64,000 nucleotides of DNA from Uranotaenia lowii (taxonomy: Eukaryota; Arthropoda; Insecta; Diptera; Culicidae). The notes below the pieces were generated by a model. The model saw nothing but the letters and a program-made list of their open reading frames with translations. It made no database searches and had not been told where the DNA came from. Shown piece by piece: positions 10,751 through 23,207 of this stretch (position 1 is its first letter; each line of letters starts with the position of its first letter). A program made the position numbers and the translations under genes. The stretch lies in NCBI RefSeq assembly GCF_029784155.1, contig NC_073692.1, forward strand, positions 433,051,324 through 433,115,323. The letters are read 5' to 3'.

Positions 10751-11319
10751 CAGCCCGGGATACTAACGGAAAAATATTTAGTAAATATACAGTTTATTGT
10801 TATTGATTCTCAGTTTGGATCATCATTGGTATAGACTCCAGTTTAAATCTTGGTGTTGCATTTTAAACTAAAGCATGATGTTATTTCGGAATATGAATAG
10901 AAAATATTTAAAATTCCAACTTACTACTGGATTCATTCCAAAGAATTTGTTTTTTTAATCTAGATTTAAATTTGGAAAATATTATCCTCAGCATTTTTAT
11001 CATGAAATATCAAATTAAAAACGATAATTTTTGTTGATCAAAGAACTTGTTTTCCATCATCAACTTAAATTTCAACTGATAATTCTGTTTAACATTTTTT
11101 ATATTGCAAATTCTTCAAAATCAAAGTTTCAAACTAAATTCTTAAATTTTAATCGAGTTTACAAGAGTAAGAAATAAACCTTATTTTAACCGTAAACCTA
11201 ATTTTTTACTTTTATTTCTGATTAGTGGATACATTTTCACCAATACTTAAAATGGTTATACTTGCGGTTAAAAGGGATTAGCTTGATAATTTCAGTGATC
11301 AAAAAAAGTTTTTCTTTTT
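10751..11319. other. Unassigned AT-rich DNA
   Basis: No gene or recognisable repeat. Only A/T-rich low-complexity text is visible. Confidence 0.4.
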
Positions 11320-11321
11320 AA

Positions 11322-11550
11322 CCTTCCAAAGTCGTTCGGGTCAATATGACCCGAAGCGCACATTCAAATCATCATAACTCTTCAAGAAAAAATCGCAAAA
11401 ATTTGATTTTAAAAATCTCCCTGGGGAATCACGAAATACACAATCTGTAGTACCAGGCAACTTCATGTGACCACCGGAAGTGCTCCCTCAAAAAAATCCG
11501 TAATTAGGCTGTTCGGGTCTATATGACCCGAGAGTTTGCGTAAGTTCCCC
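11322..11550. repeat. Repeat with two TCGGGTCNATATGACCCGA palindromes
   Basis: Near-perfect palindromes TCGGGTCAATATGACCCGA (about 11337-11355) and TCGGGTCTATATGACCCGA (about 11515-11533) lie about 180 bases apart. Each would form a short hairpin, and such paired palindromes usually mark the ends or subterminal parts of a small TIR element. Exact boundaries and a target duplication are not seen. Confidence 0.45.
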
Positions 11551-12435
11551 TGGCCGCAAATATTGACCGATTTCGATGAATTTTAATTCATTGTATAGAT
11601 AATTTATTCTAGTTTCTCAATATTGAAAAATAAAGTCGAAATATTTTACGAAATCACCAGTAGCTGATTCCGAATGAAAAAAGTCCCGAAAAAGAGCTCT
11701 TTTTAGAATGCCTATAACTTGAGACAGGTTCCAAATATTGCGCTGATTTTATAATATTTGGAATTGTCAAGAATAAATCTATCCATGGATGTATAAATTT
11801 TTGGTGGTCCAAAGGAAGTTTTGGCCGCTATCCCGGAACTTCCGGCAGAAAAAATTCTTACTTCAAAAAAGTCACCCAATTTTGGCTTTGCATTGCTGTA
11901 TCTCGGTTACCAATGAATCGATTCTCTAAATTCAAATTTTAGTTTTTTTTCGTTAACTTTATTATTACTTTCGTAGAACATAGTTGGTTCCTCAAAAATC
12001 TCAGTTGTTCAGTATATGGTAATGAAACTCACATCTTTTTTGTCATTTTTCAAACTCCCCCTCGTGTCGGTGGGTTTACGCGGTTTTGTTAGCGTGATTT
12101 CTCTAAAATTTGAACTCAAATTGGTCACTTTTTATATACCTAGAGATTCATTAGAATCTCCTCTTTCGATTGACATACATTTTGTGTGGTGTTTTGAAAA
12201 TTTGTAGCAACGTTTTTCGAATTTACTGGAAGCTGTCAGATTTCAACCAGTTTGGCCCACATTTTCAGCAGGTTGGTGTACAAATCTCGCACCCCTCACG
12301 TAGCCGCGGGAGAAACAAATCCTTTAGCTCTCTTTTTGTCGCTCACCAAATCTGCCACCCAACCCAGCATCAGGAGGAACTGCCGTCTCGCCGCGTGGTT
12401 TGTTGATGAAGCCTTCAAAATCTTTTTTTAAATTA
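11551..12435. other. Unassigned DNA, possibly old repeat interior
   Basis: About 900 bases without a supportable gene. A less AT-rich patch at 12290-12420 contains a 78-codon frame with no recognised domain. Confidence 0.35.
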
Positions 12436-12556
12436 ATTTATTGGTTTCGATTGTAGTCTGCGCAGTCATTAAAAAACTTATCCGGTACAACTGTGGTCGA
12501 TGTTTACTTTTGGGGTTGAACTCCCGTATATCAGCTCAGGAAGCAACTGATTTTCT
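12436..12556 (-). mobile_element. tRNA-derived SINE, family B, partial copy
   Basis: Read on the minus strand it begins with a decayed A box (CCTCAGTTAGAAAATCAG), then a B-box-like GGGAGTTCAACCCC, then a tail sharing AACTTATCCGG-type sequence with the copy at 30718-30908. The shared order of the tRNA-like head and unrelated body defines a SINE family. This copy is shortened in the body. Confidence 0.6.
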
Positions 12557-12569
12557 AACTGAGGCATGC

Positions 12570-13012
12570 TAGATTAGACTGAGTCGATTTGGGGTCATTT
12601 TTGAATTCCTCAAACCCTGGGGTCTTGAGAGCTTCTTTTTGGTCCAAAACTCATCCATGATTTTTGGCAGAATTTTTAAGTAACGTTTACATGAGTAAAT
12701 TTGAACTTTTAGGTTTGTATGGGAAAGTTGAATATTTTGTTCTGAAAAATCAACATCATTTTTCTTTCTTCTGTGGAACCGATCCAGCTCATGGTTTTTG
12801 TGCCAATATATAAATTGAAGGAAATTTTCCGCTGAACAACTTTTTCGAATATCATAACTTCGTATCTTTTTAGACAAAAAAGCTATTAGCTGTTTAACAG
12901 GTGTATGTCTTTTGGCATTGATAAACAAATAAATCAATTGACATCACTATTTGTGCCCCACGAAGTATTGCATGAAAAGCGATCATGCGATACCTCACTA
13001 GGCACCCAGCAT
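12570..13012. mobile_element. One arm of a foldback element (family shared with 35173-35816)
   Basis: The sequence from ACTGAGTCGATTTGGGGT onward matches both arms of the inverted-repeat element at 35173-35816 over about 330 bases. It is followed by the same central text (ATTGCATGAAAAG and GATACCTC, then TAGGCAC). Here only one arm is present, so the copy is either half deleted or represents an older non-palindromic form. Confidence 0.65.
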
Positions 13013-13840
13013 TTAAATCAAACTTCTTTTACAACCTGCAATTTCATTACATAACTTCGTTCAACTTATTGATAAGATGGTTCAACTTCTAGGCAATGAA
13101 TATCAGGAGAGAAAAAAACTACTGGAAAAGCATTGAAATCAACTACTTGAAACTGTAAGTTTAGAAAACAAAAATTGTTTTGAGAATTTTAAGCAAATTC
13201 AGAATGACGAAAGTACACAATTAACTTTGAATAAGTGAATAGAGGTAAAATTAAATGGTATAAACTACATCAAAATTCCTGAGGCTTTTGTGTCTTTTTG
13301 TGTTCACTTAAAGTTCTCAAATTTATTTTTCTCATAACTTACAATTTTAAGATATTGATATTGATTCTTTATAAATATTTTTTAAAGAATAGTAAAGTAG
13401 TAACTCCATACTGTATGGCTTGTAACCGTTGTTACAAAATGCATTAAACCTTTGTTCAATTTTTCTGTATGTAATGAGTAAACTGTAGTGTATTTTGTTG
13501 AATTTATGTGTAGGAAGTAGGGATTATTCTTTATATTAGCTAGAATGGGGATTTTTAAATATACAAAAACATATATTGTTAGTTTTAGACGAGCGGGCTT
13601 CATAGAGGGTGTTCATGGTACTATGAACAATATTGGGTGGCTGAACAAGGGTTGGCATAGGAGGATGGACAAAAAGGAAGATGACTCAGCTTCCGTTATG
13701 TGTCATTTTCATCTTGGCGTTCGTGTGTGAAAGTTGTGAGTGTCCTAAGTAAATGTGTTTTATGTAAGTGGCCTTAAGAGTCCGACAACCTTTGATCATT
13801 CAGGTAAAATTTTTGTATGAAGGGGGGAGATGATCCATTA
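13013..13840. other. Unassigned AT-rich DNA
   Basis: No convincing coding or repeat feature. A 61-codon frame at 13545-13730 has no recognisable domain. Confidence 0.4.
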
Positions 13841-14002
13841 TGTTAAAAAGCGGTTCATTTTATAGGACCTTGTAATCCTTGATTGGTTTTCTAAAAGAAA
13901 ACCACGACCTCACACCACGCACGAGTCGGCCTAGGCAGTCTTTGACTGTCTACGCCTAACCCGTAAAAGACCTGTCTCTCTGGTCCCGTGGGACCATAAG
14001 TA

Positions 14003-14257
14003 CCAAGGAGAGTTGTCTCAGGCCCAAGGGCCTTAATCGCTCAGGAGACCCCCTCTCGGCGCGACAAATACGGCCTTGCTGTGGTCCGCCGATCGCATCA
14101 ACGAGGGAAGACGCCAGCAAGCCAACTCCAGCAGTTCAAAAACTTCATTTTGGACAGTCAACCCAAGCCACAAAACGAACTCTTGGTCATCCAAGAAAGA
14201 GTTCAACAGCAGATCGACAAGTCATCGAGCATCGAAACACCGAGCAGGATCCTGTAG
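14003..14257 (+). pseudogene. Possible BEL/Pao-type gag N-terminal remnant
   Basis: One forward frame is open for about 84 codons with no ATG and ends in TAG at 14255-14257. Its residues are hydrophilic and look coding: VVRRSHQRGKTPASQLQQFK followed by an FILDSQPKP segment and a Gln-rich helix ending in VQQQIDK. The order (basic Arg-rich stretch, LQQFKNFI-like helix, then a Gln/Glu-rich helix) resembles the start of BEL/Pao retrotransposon gag proteins. Just upstream are the hairpin GGTTTTCTAAAAGAAAACC (13885-13903) and CCTAGGC- and GGGCC-containing text that could be a leader. No protease, RT or LTR is seen, so the assignment is tentative. Confidence 0.3.
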
Positions 14258-16698
14258 CGCGCCAACGAGTACCCAAAGAAAATCCGTCGACGGTATGACA
14301 CTATCTTAGCAAGGACTCTTGAAAAATTCACAATACAGAAAACATAAGTTTAAAAACTAAAACTCAAAGTTATCTCTGAATATTGGTCGTGAAATCTTTC
14401 ACATTTTCAAAATAACCGTTTCATCTGTGTCACAAGGAGAATTCACTCAAGTATGACGGCATGAGAATTTTTATTTTTCTGTAAGTTTAGCAGGTTCTGA
14501 ATAACTTCTCTAAAGAAAGAGTTGGAATGAAAAAATGAATTAAATCTATACTAGTTTGCTTTTAACAAACATTCAATTTGTCACCTAAGTTACTTGACAC
14601 ATCTAAAACCTGAAGCACATACATCATTATTCAAGCAAAAAAGCTTTTTAGTTTTATCTCATATGGATAAAATCTGCCCATTTAGGTTGAATACTACATA
14701 CCGAACCGTATGACATAAATCTATGTTCTATACGCCTTAAAGGCTCTGTAAAGTTTTTTGCTATTTTCCTTCATCAGTGAACGTTCATATAATTCAGAGA
14801 AGGAAGCAACGTGATAAAAACTAAACATAGGCAACAAAATAAAACATTAGGACTCCAAACGCATACCCATCCCCCATTCCGATCCCTACTGCGGATTCCC
14901 AAGGCATCCAGATCAGAAATGGGATAAAAAAGGTGTTTTCCGCAGCATCCGCGCGCATGGGCACATAGTTACCTACTTCAGTACGGGTCATCAGCAGAAG
15001 TAGCAGCAGCAGAGGTTCGTCGATATACACCATAATCTGCACCAACCAGCATCGCGGCCAGAGGTAGGTATCCATAGCAGCCAGCAGCTTCCCATTCCAT
15101 CAGAGCATCCCAATTCGAACATAAAACATTTCTCTCATCGTTTTTATCATCTCAGTGGGTTGCTCTCTCACACCCCAGTCTTCTGGGAGCGATTGAATTT
15201 TATAGCAGATCCTAACACATTTTGTCAGCCGCTTCCTTTAACAAATTTTGGTTCAGCTTCCCTCTCGTAGAACTGTACAAAAGTAACACCCCACCGCATG
15301 CTGAGATCACAACCCATGACTAGCGAGAGCATACAAACTTGTACGGAAATATGAAAATGAGGCAAGCCTGCTATGTTCTAAACTTGTACTATAAAGCTTG
15401 CTGGGTGACAGCATAAAGCATGCTGATTTGTTGCTTTTTGGTTTGAATTTCGTTTATCGCTACTGATGTTCTTCGACTTAGTTTTTTGACGGGTGTACGA
15501 AAAATGATTGAAGTCAATTTTCAGTACTTCTACTCGTGTTTTTGCAAAGAAATTGCATTATGAAACCATGGCTTGGATTTGTGTTCTGTGGTGTGCGATG
15601 ACTCTTCTTTTCACATGGCGACCGTTATAAAGTAGATAGATGCACTTGGAAAGTTTTTACGTACTCGCATTTGACTACGCAGAATGCGGCTTGATCTGCT
15701 TGATTTAACAAACATTTATTGTAAAGAAGAGGTTATAATAAGGATTTCGATTTTCCCTCCATTCGTTACACATAGATTGGAATTGCAATAAATGAACTTT
15801 GAAGAATGTTTCGCTTGCATGTTTTTGAATCTTCTCTTCTGAAGATCGATTCAGCGGGATATCACCAATTAAAACGTCATATGATGTCAAAAAGTGGTCA
15901 TCTAAACGAAACATGACACTTTTTTTGCTGTTCCCTCTGGGTCCAAATTTGTCCGCACCTTCAATAGGGTCTTTCACCGCAATTGAAAATGTCTAATGGC
16001 AGTCATTCTACCTTCTTACGCTAAACGTATATTTGAAATTTAAAAACGTCCTCTGAAAGACCCAATCGAGTACTTGAGGACCAGTTTAGAAACTGCTGCA
16101 AGTGAGCACATGTAAATGAGTCCGGGTGGGTTCTTGGAAGCCATCCTCCATGGTCCAACGATGGTTTCCGTTCACTTGCAATGTCTCTCTTGTTCGTTTT
16201 GTTTTCGTCGAGGACCAAAGTGGATTGGACCGATGAATTGATTGGAGCGGCGAGTGGTTGATTGATTTTGGCTCGAGCCCTCCGAAAAAAAAATGATATG
16301 AACGGTGTAATCTGATATATCAATGTGATTATTAGTTTATCGGACAGCGGATTTAAGCGAGATAAAAAAATTAATAAAGCATCAGAGATTTGATATTTAT
16401 AAATCAGTAAAGAAGAAAGTTTCTGGTCCGAGTATAAAAGGAAGATTTATCACAATAATGACAAACGCCCATTTGTTATACCAAACCAATTGGACGGCTG
16501 TTATGAATCAATCAAATTAGAAACCGATTCTATGCAAAATATTTTTGAAAACCTTTTGCAATAGAGAAAATCTGAACTTCGTTTCAGACTTCCTCGGAAA
16601 GGTTGTAAACCATAGAATTTCACTGAGTAACTTTCCTAATCACTCATCTCATTTTAATACTCGAATAATGATTTTTAGCGGTTGCCATGAAAAAAAAA
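14258..16698. other. Unassigned DNA, about 2.4 kb
   Basis: Mixed composition with no open frame above about 100 codons and no recognised domain. The patches at 14850-15110 and 16060-16290 are less AT-rich, but their frames look accidental. It ends at the start of the 9-mer array. Confidence 0.35.
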
Positions 16699-19000
16699 CG
16701 ACAAAAATGACAAAAATGACAAAAATGACAAAAATGACAAAAATGACAAAAATGACAAAAATGACAAAAATGACAAAAATGACAAAAATGACAAAAATGA
16801 CAAAAATGACAAAAATGACAAAAATGACAAAAATGACAAAAATGACAAAAATGACAAAAATGACAAAAATGACAAAAATGACAAAAATGACAAAAATGAC
16901 AAAAATGACAAAAATGACAAAAATGACAAAAATGACAAAAATGACAAAAATGACAAAAATGACAAAAATGACAAAAATGACAAAAATGACAAAAATGACA
17001 AAAATGACAAAAATGACAAAAATGACAAAAATGACAAAAATGACAAAAATGACAAAAATGACAAAAATGACAAAAATGACAAAAATGACAAAAATGACAA
17101 AAATGACAAAAATGACAAAAATGACAAAAATGACAAAAATGACAAAAATGACAAAAATGACAAAAATGATAAAAATGACAAAAATGACAAAAATGACAAA
17201 AATGACAAAAATGACAAAAATGACAAAAATGACAAAAATGACAAAAATGACAAAAATGACAAAAATGACAAAAATGACAAAAATGACAAAAATGACAAAA
17301 ATGACAAAAATGACAAAAATGACAAAAATGACAAAAATGACAAAAATGACAAAAATGACAAAAATGACAAAAATGACAAAAATGACAAAAATGACAAAAA
17401 TGACAAAAATGACAAAAATGACAAAAATGACAAAAATGACAAAAATGACAAAAATGACAAAAATGACAAAAATGACAAAAATGACAAAAATGACAAAAAT
17501 GACAAAAATGACAAAAATGACAAAAATGACAAAAATGACAAAAATGACAAAAATGACAAAAATGACAAAAATGACAAAAATGACAAAAATGACAAAAATG
17601 ACAAAAATGACAAAAATGACAAAAATGACAAAAATGACAAAAATGACAAAAATGACAAAAATGACAAAAATGACAAAAATGACAAAAATGACAAAAATGA
17701 CAAAAATGACAAAAATGACAAAAATGACAAAAATGACAACAATGACAAAAATGACAAAAATGACAAAAATGACAAAAATGACAAAAATGACAAAAATGAC
17801 AAAAATGACAAAAATGACAAAAATGACAAAAATGACAAAAATGACAAAAATGACAAAAATGACAAAAATGACAAAAATGACAAAAATGACAAAAATGACA
17901 AAAATGACAAAAATGACAAAAATGACAAAAATGACAAAAATGACAAAAATGACAAAAATGACAAAAATGACAAAAATGACAAAAATGACAAAAATGACAA
18001 AAATGACAAAAATGACAAAAATGACAAAAATGACAAAAATGACAAAAATGACAAAAATGACAAAAATGACAAAAATGACAAAAATGACAAAAATGACAAA
18101 AATGACAAAAATGACAAAAATGACAAAAATGACAAAAATGACAAAAATGACAAAAATGACAAAAATGACAAAAATGACAAAAATGACAAAAATGACAAAA
18201 ATGACAAAAATGACAAAAATGACAAAAATGACAAAAATGACAAAAATGACAAAAATGACAAAAATGACAAAAATGACAAAAATGACAAAAATGACAAAAA
18301 TGACAAAAATGACAAAAATGACAAAAATGACAAAAATGACAAAAATGACTAAAATGACAAAAATGACAAAAATGACAAAAATGACAAAAATGACAAAAAT
18401 GACAAAAATGACAAAAATGACAAAAATGACAAAAATGACAAAAATGACAAAAATGACAAAAATGACAAAAATGACAAAAATGACAAAAATGACAAAAATG
18501 ACAAAAATGACAAAAATGACAAAAATGACAAAAATGACAAAAATGACAAAAATGACAAAAATGACAAAAATGACAAAAATGACAAAAATGACAAAAATGA
18601 CAAAAATGACAAAAATGACAAATACGACAAAAATGACAAAAATGACAAAAATGACAAAAATGACAAAAATGACGAAAATGACAAAAATGACAAAAATGAC
18701 AAAAATGACAAAAATGACAAAAATGACAAAAATGACAAAAATGACAAAAATGACAAAAATGACAAAAATGACAAAAATGACAAAAATGACAAAAATGACA
18801 AAAATGACAAAAATGACAAAAATGACAAAAATGACAAAAATGACAAAAATGACAAAAATGACAAAAATGACAAAAATGACAAAAATGACAAAAATGACAA
18901 AAATGACAAAAATGACAAAAATGACAAAAATGACAAAAATGACAAAAATGACAAAAATGACAAAAATGACAAATACGACAAAAATGACAAAAATGACAAA
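16699..19000. repeat. Homogeneous 9-mer array (ACAAAAATG)n, about 255 units
   Basis: About 2.3 kb of tandem ACAAAAATG, strikingly uniform. The only variants I see are a GATAAAAATG near 17168, AACAATG near 17740, GACTAAAATG near 18349, GACGAAAATG near 18673, and the same AAATACGAC variant twice (about 18621 and 18972, 351 bases = 39 units apart). No unit-length shift is seen. Because 9 is divisible by 3, several frames stay open on both strands; these are by-products of the repeat and not genes. Confidence 0.95.
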
Positions 19001-19331
19001 TGTATGTATGTATGTATGTATGTTCAACCCACCAGTGGCTGATAGGTCTTTCGACCCGGGGCGGTACGGGAAGTCTCGATCGCACATTCAAATATTGTTC
19101 ATTCTTAACTCATCAACAATAGCACAACCAAGGGGTCCGTTACCACTGGTTGGGACAGGTTTGACTCATCTTACTCCCTTCCAACTGTTCGAAACAAATA
19201 AAGATACCTGGAATGGTCCCTAAAGAACCTATTCCAGATTCCAAATTTGCCGTAATACTCCGGCTGGCTTGAATCCACAATCCATTGTACATCAGTTTTC
19301 CGCTCGTTTGATGCCCTGTCCTACCCCCCAC
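19001..19331 (-). mobile_element. 3' end of a retroposon with (CATA)n tail
   Basis: Read on the minus strand, non-repetitive body text ends in five CATA units that abut the 9-mer array. The SINE at 56756-57116 ends the same way. The body shows no A or B box and no RT motif, so it may be a LINE 3' region or the body of another SINE. The 5' limit at about 19331 is a guess. Confidence 0.4.
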
Positions 19332-19891
19332 TTATCCCCAATAATAGAGTTAAGCTATTTTACTATTTAATATAATGAAATTTATAATGATCAACCCTCA
19401 AATGATACTTAGCTGATTTTAATCCTTTTGCTTTGAAGAAATCCAAGCAATCTGCAGAAAAAAGCTTCGACGCTGGCACTCTTATTTTACTTCTTTACCC
19501 GGAAATATTTTCCATTTTCAAAAAGATGATGAACTTTATAAAAATCACTAAAGTTTTTGCAGCTTCATCACTGATTCAAAATAACTTTCTTTGAATCTTT
19601 AATTCAAATGGATAAAAATTCCTCCCGGTCTAAATAGACATCTTTTTCACTCCACAAATCGACAAAAACGCACGGATTGAACTCGATTCCTATTACCAGT
19701 TTTCCCGAAAAGCTATCTACACCAACACATCAAGAATATTCAATATGTTTAAGTTAATTAATCACTACAATGACTAACTTTGAAAAAAATCATAATAATG
19801 GAAAACAAAAATTTAATTTGAAGACCACAGAAGAAAAACGCGTTCGCGGAAAAAAAAACGACCGTTCTCGAGCAAGGCCAACTTTGCTCTC
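19332..19891. other. Unassigned DNA between two 9-mer arrays
   Basis: No gene or repeat recognised. It separates two arrays of the same unit in the same orientation, so array and spacer may once have been contiguous or separately seeded. Confidence 0.4.
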
Positions 19892-20404
19892 CAAAATGAC
19901 AAAAATGACAAAAATGACAAAAATGACAAAAATGACAAAAATGACAAAAATGACAAAAATGACAAAAATGACAAAAATGACAAAAATGACAAAAATGACA
20001 AAAATGACAAAAATGACAAAAATGACAAAAATGACAAAAATGACAAAAATGACAAAAATGACAAAAATGACAAAAATGACAAAAATGACAAAAATGACAA
20101 AAATGACAAAAATGACAAAAATGACAAAAATGACAAAAATGACAAAAATGACAAAAATGACAAAAATGACAAAAATGACAAAAATGACAAAAATGACAAA
20201 AATGACAAAAATGACAAAAATGACAAAAATCACAAAAATGACAAAAATCACAAAAATCACAAAAATCACAAAAAATCACAAAAATCACAAAATTGACAAA
20301 ATTGACAAAAATGACAAAAATTACAAAAATTACAAAAATTTAACAAAATGACAAATATTTAAAAATTTACAAAAATTATAAAAATAACAAAAATCATAAA
20401 AATG
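19892..20404. repeat. 9-mer array (ACAAAAATG)n with degenerate right edge
   Basis: Uniform ACAAAAATG units to about 20229, then a decaying edge: ACAAAAATC units, AACAAAATTG variants, TTACAAAAA variants and finally CATAAAAATG directly before the gap. The edge contains unit types intermediate to those of the 44-53 kb domain. Confidence 0.9.
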
Positions 20405-20904
20405 NNNNNNNNNNNNNNNNNNNNNNNNNNNNNNNNNNNNNNNNNNNNNNNNNNNNNNNNNNNNNNNNNNNNNNNNNNNNNNNNNNNNNNNNNNNNNNNN
20501 NNNNNNNNNNNNNNNNNNNNNNNNNNNNNNNNNNNNNNNNNNNNNNNNNNNNNNNNNNNNNNNNNNNNNNNNNNNNNNNNNNNNNNNNNNNNNNNNNNNN
20601 NNNNNNNNNNNNNNNNNNNNNNNNNNNNNNNNNNNNNNNNNNNNNNNNNNNNNNNNNNNNNNNNNNNNNNNNNNNNNNNNNNNNNNNNNNNNNNNNNNNN
20701 NNNNNNNNNNNNNNNNNNNNNNNNNNNNNNNNNNNNNNNNNNNNNNNNNNNNNNNNNNNNNNNNNNNNNNNNNNNNNNNNNNNNNNNNNNNNNNNNNNNN
20801 NNNNNNNNNNNNNNNNNNNNNNNNNNNNNNNNNNNNNNNNNNNNNNNNNNNNNNNNNNNNNNNNNNNNNNNNNNNNNNNNNNNNNNNNNNNNNNNNNNNN
20901 NNNN
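20405..20904. other. Assembly gap of exactly 500 N
   Basis: A run of 500 N inside a 9-mer array. The round number points to a scaffolding placeholder and not a measured distance, so the true array length here is unknown. Confidence 0.95.
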
Positions 20905-23207
20905 ACAAAAATGACAAAAATGACAAAAATGACAAAAATGACAAAAATGACAAAAATGACAAAAATGACAAAAATGACAAAAATGACAAAAATGACAAAA
21001 ATGACAAAAATGACAAAAAATGACAAAAATGACAAAAAATGTCAAAAATGACAAAAATGACAAAAATGACAAAAATGACAAAAATGACAAAAAATGACAA
21101 AAAATGACAAAAATGGCAAAAATGACAAAAATGACCAAATTGACAAAAATGACAAAAATGACAAAAAATGACAAAAATGACAAAAAATGACAAAAATGAC
21201 AAAAATGACAAAAATGACAAAAATGACAAAAATGACAAAAATGACAAAAATGACAAAATGACAAAAATGACAAAAATGACAAAAATGACAAAAAATGACA
21301 AAAATGACAAAAATGACAAAAATGACAAAAATGACAAAAATGACAAAAATGACAAAAATGACAAAAATGACAAAAATGACAAAAATGACAAAAATGACAA
21401 AAATGACAAAAATGACAAAAATGACAAAAATGACAAAAATGACAAAAATGACAAAAATGACAAAAATGACAAAAAATGACAAAATGACAAAAATGACAAA
21501 AATGACAAAAATGACAAAAATGACAAAAATGACAAAAATGACAAAAATGACAAAAATGACAAAAATGACAAAAATGACAAAAATGACAAAAATGACAAAA
21601 ATGACAAAAATGACAAAAATGACAAAAATGACAAGAATGACAAAAATGACAAAAATGACAAAAATGACAAAAATGACAAAAATGACAAAAATGACAAAAA
21701 TGACAAAAATGACAAAAATGACAAAAATGACAAAAATGACAAAAATGACAAAAATGACAAAAATGACAAAAATGACAAAAATGACAAAAATGGCAAAAAT
21801 GGCAAAAATGACAAAAATGACAAAAATGACAAAAATGACAAAAATGACAAAAATGACAAAAATGACAAAAATGACAAAAATGACAAAAATGACAAAAATG
21901 ACAAAAATGACAAAAATGACAAAAATGACAAAAATGACAAAAATGACAAAAATGACAAAAATGACAAAAATGACAAAAATGACAAAAATGACAAAAATGA
22001 CAAAAATGACAAAAATGACAAAAATGACAAAAATGACAAAAATGACAAAAATGACAAAAATGACAAAAATGACAAAAATGACAAAAATGACAAAAATGAC
22101 AAAAATGACAAAAATGACAAAAATGACAAAAATGACAAAAATGACAAAAATGACAAAAATGACAAAAATGACAAAAATGACAAAAATGACAAAAATGACA
22201 AAAATGACAAAAATGACAAAAATGACAAAAATGACAAAAATGACAAAAATGACAAAAATGACAAAAATGACAAAAATGACAAAAATGACAAAAATGACAA
22301 AAATGACAAAAATGACAAAAATGACAAAAATGACAAAAATGACAAAAATGACAAAAATGACAAAAATGACAAAAATGACAAAAATGACAAAAATGACAAA
22401 AATGACAAAAATGACAAAAATGACAAAAATGACAAAAATGACAAAAATGACAAAAATGACAAAAATGACAAAAATGACAAAAATGACATAAATAACAAAA
22501 ATTACAAAAATGACAAAAATGACAAAAATGACAAAAATGACAAAAATGACAAAAATGACAAAAATGACAAAAATGACAAAAATGACAAAAATGACAAAAA
22601 TGACAAAAATGACAAAAATGACAAAAAATGACAAAAATGACAAAAATGACAAAAATGACAAAAATGACAAAAATGATAAAAATGACAAAAATGACAAAAA
22701 TGACAAAAAAGAAAAAAAATGACAAAAAATGACAAAATTGACAAAAATGACAAAAATGACAAAAATGACAAAAATGACAAAAAAGAAAAAAAATGACAAA
22801 AAATGACAAAAATGACAAAAATGACAAAAATGACAAAAATGACAAAAATGACAAAAATGACAAAAATGACAAAAATGACAAAAATGACAAAAATGACAAA
22901 AATGACAAAAATGACAAAAATGACAAAAATGACAAAAATGACAAAAATGACAAAAATGACAAAAATGACAAAAATGACAAAAATGACAAAAATGACAAAA
23001 ATGACAAAAATGACAAAAATGACAAAAATGACAAAAATGACAAAAATGACAAAAATGACAAAAATGACAAAAATGACAAAAATGACAAAAATGACAAAAA
23101 TGACAAAAATGACAAAAATGACAAAAATGACAAAAATGACAAAAATGACAAAAATGACAAAAATGACAAAAATGACAAAAATGACAAAAATGACAAAAAT
23201 GACAAAA
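20905..23207. repeat. 9-mer array (ACAAAAATG)n with 10-mer phase shifts
   Basis: Same unit and orientation as the array at 16699-19000, but interrupted by 10-base units (ACAAAAAATG), 8-base units (ACAAAATG) and a few substitutions such as ATGGCAAAA near 21790 and ACAAGAATG near 21632. A distinctive GACAAAAAAGAAAAAAAATG block occurs twice, near 22702 and 22780, which shows local duplication of multi-unit segments. Most irregularity lies within 350 bases of the gap and in 22.6-22.8 kb. Confidence 0.95.

Noticed and set aside
14821..15075. 84-codon minus-strand frame with a Leu-rich segment
   Set aside because: The Leu run comes from a GCAGCAGCAGAA-like simple repeat; no domain.
16699..23207. 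CRISPR-like array
   Set aside because: Units are contiguous with no spacers, the repeat is 9 bp, and the context is a eukaryotic genome.
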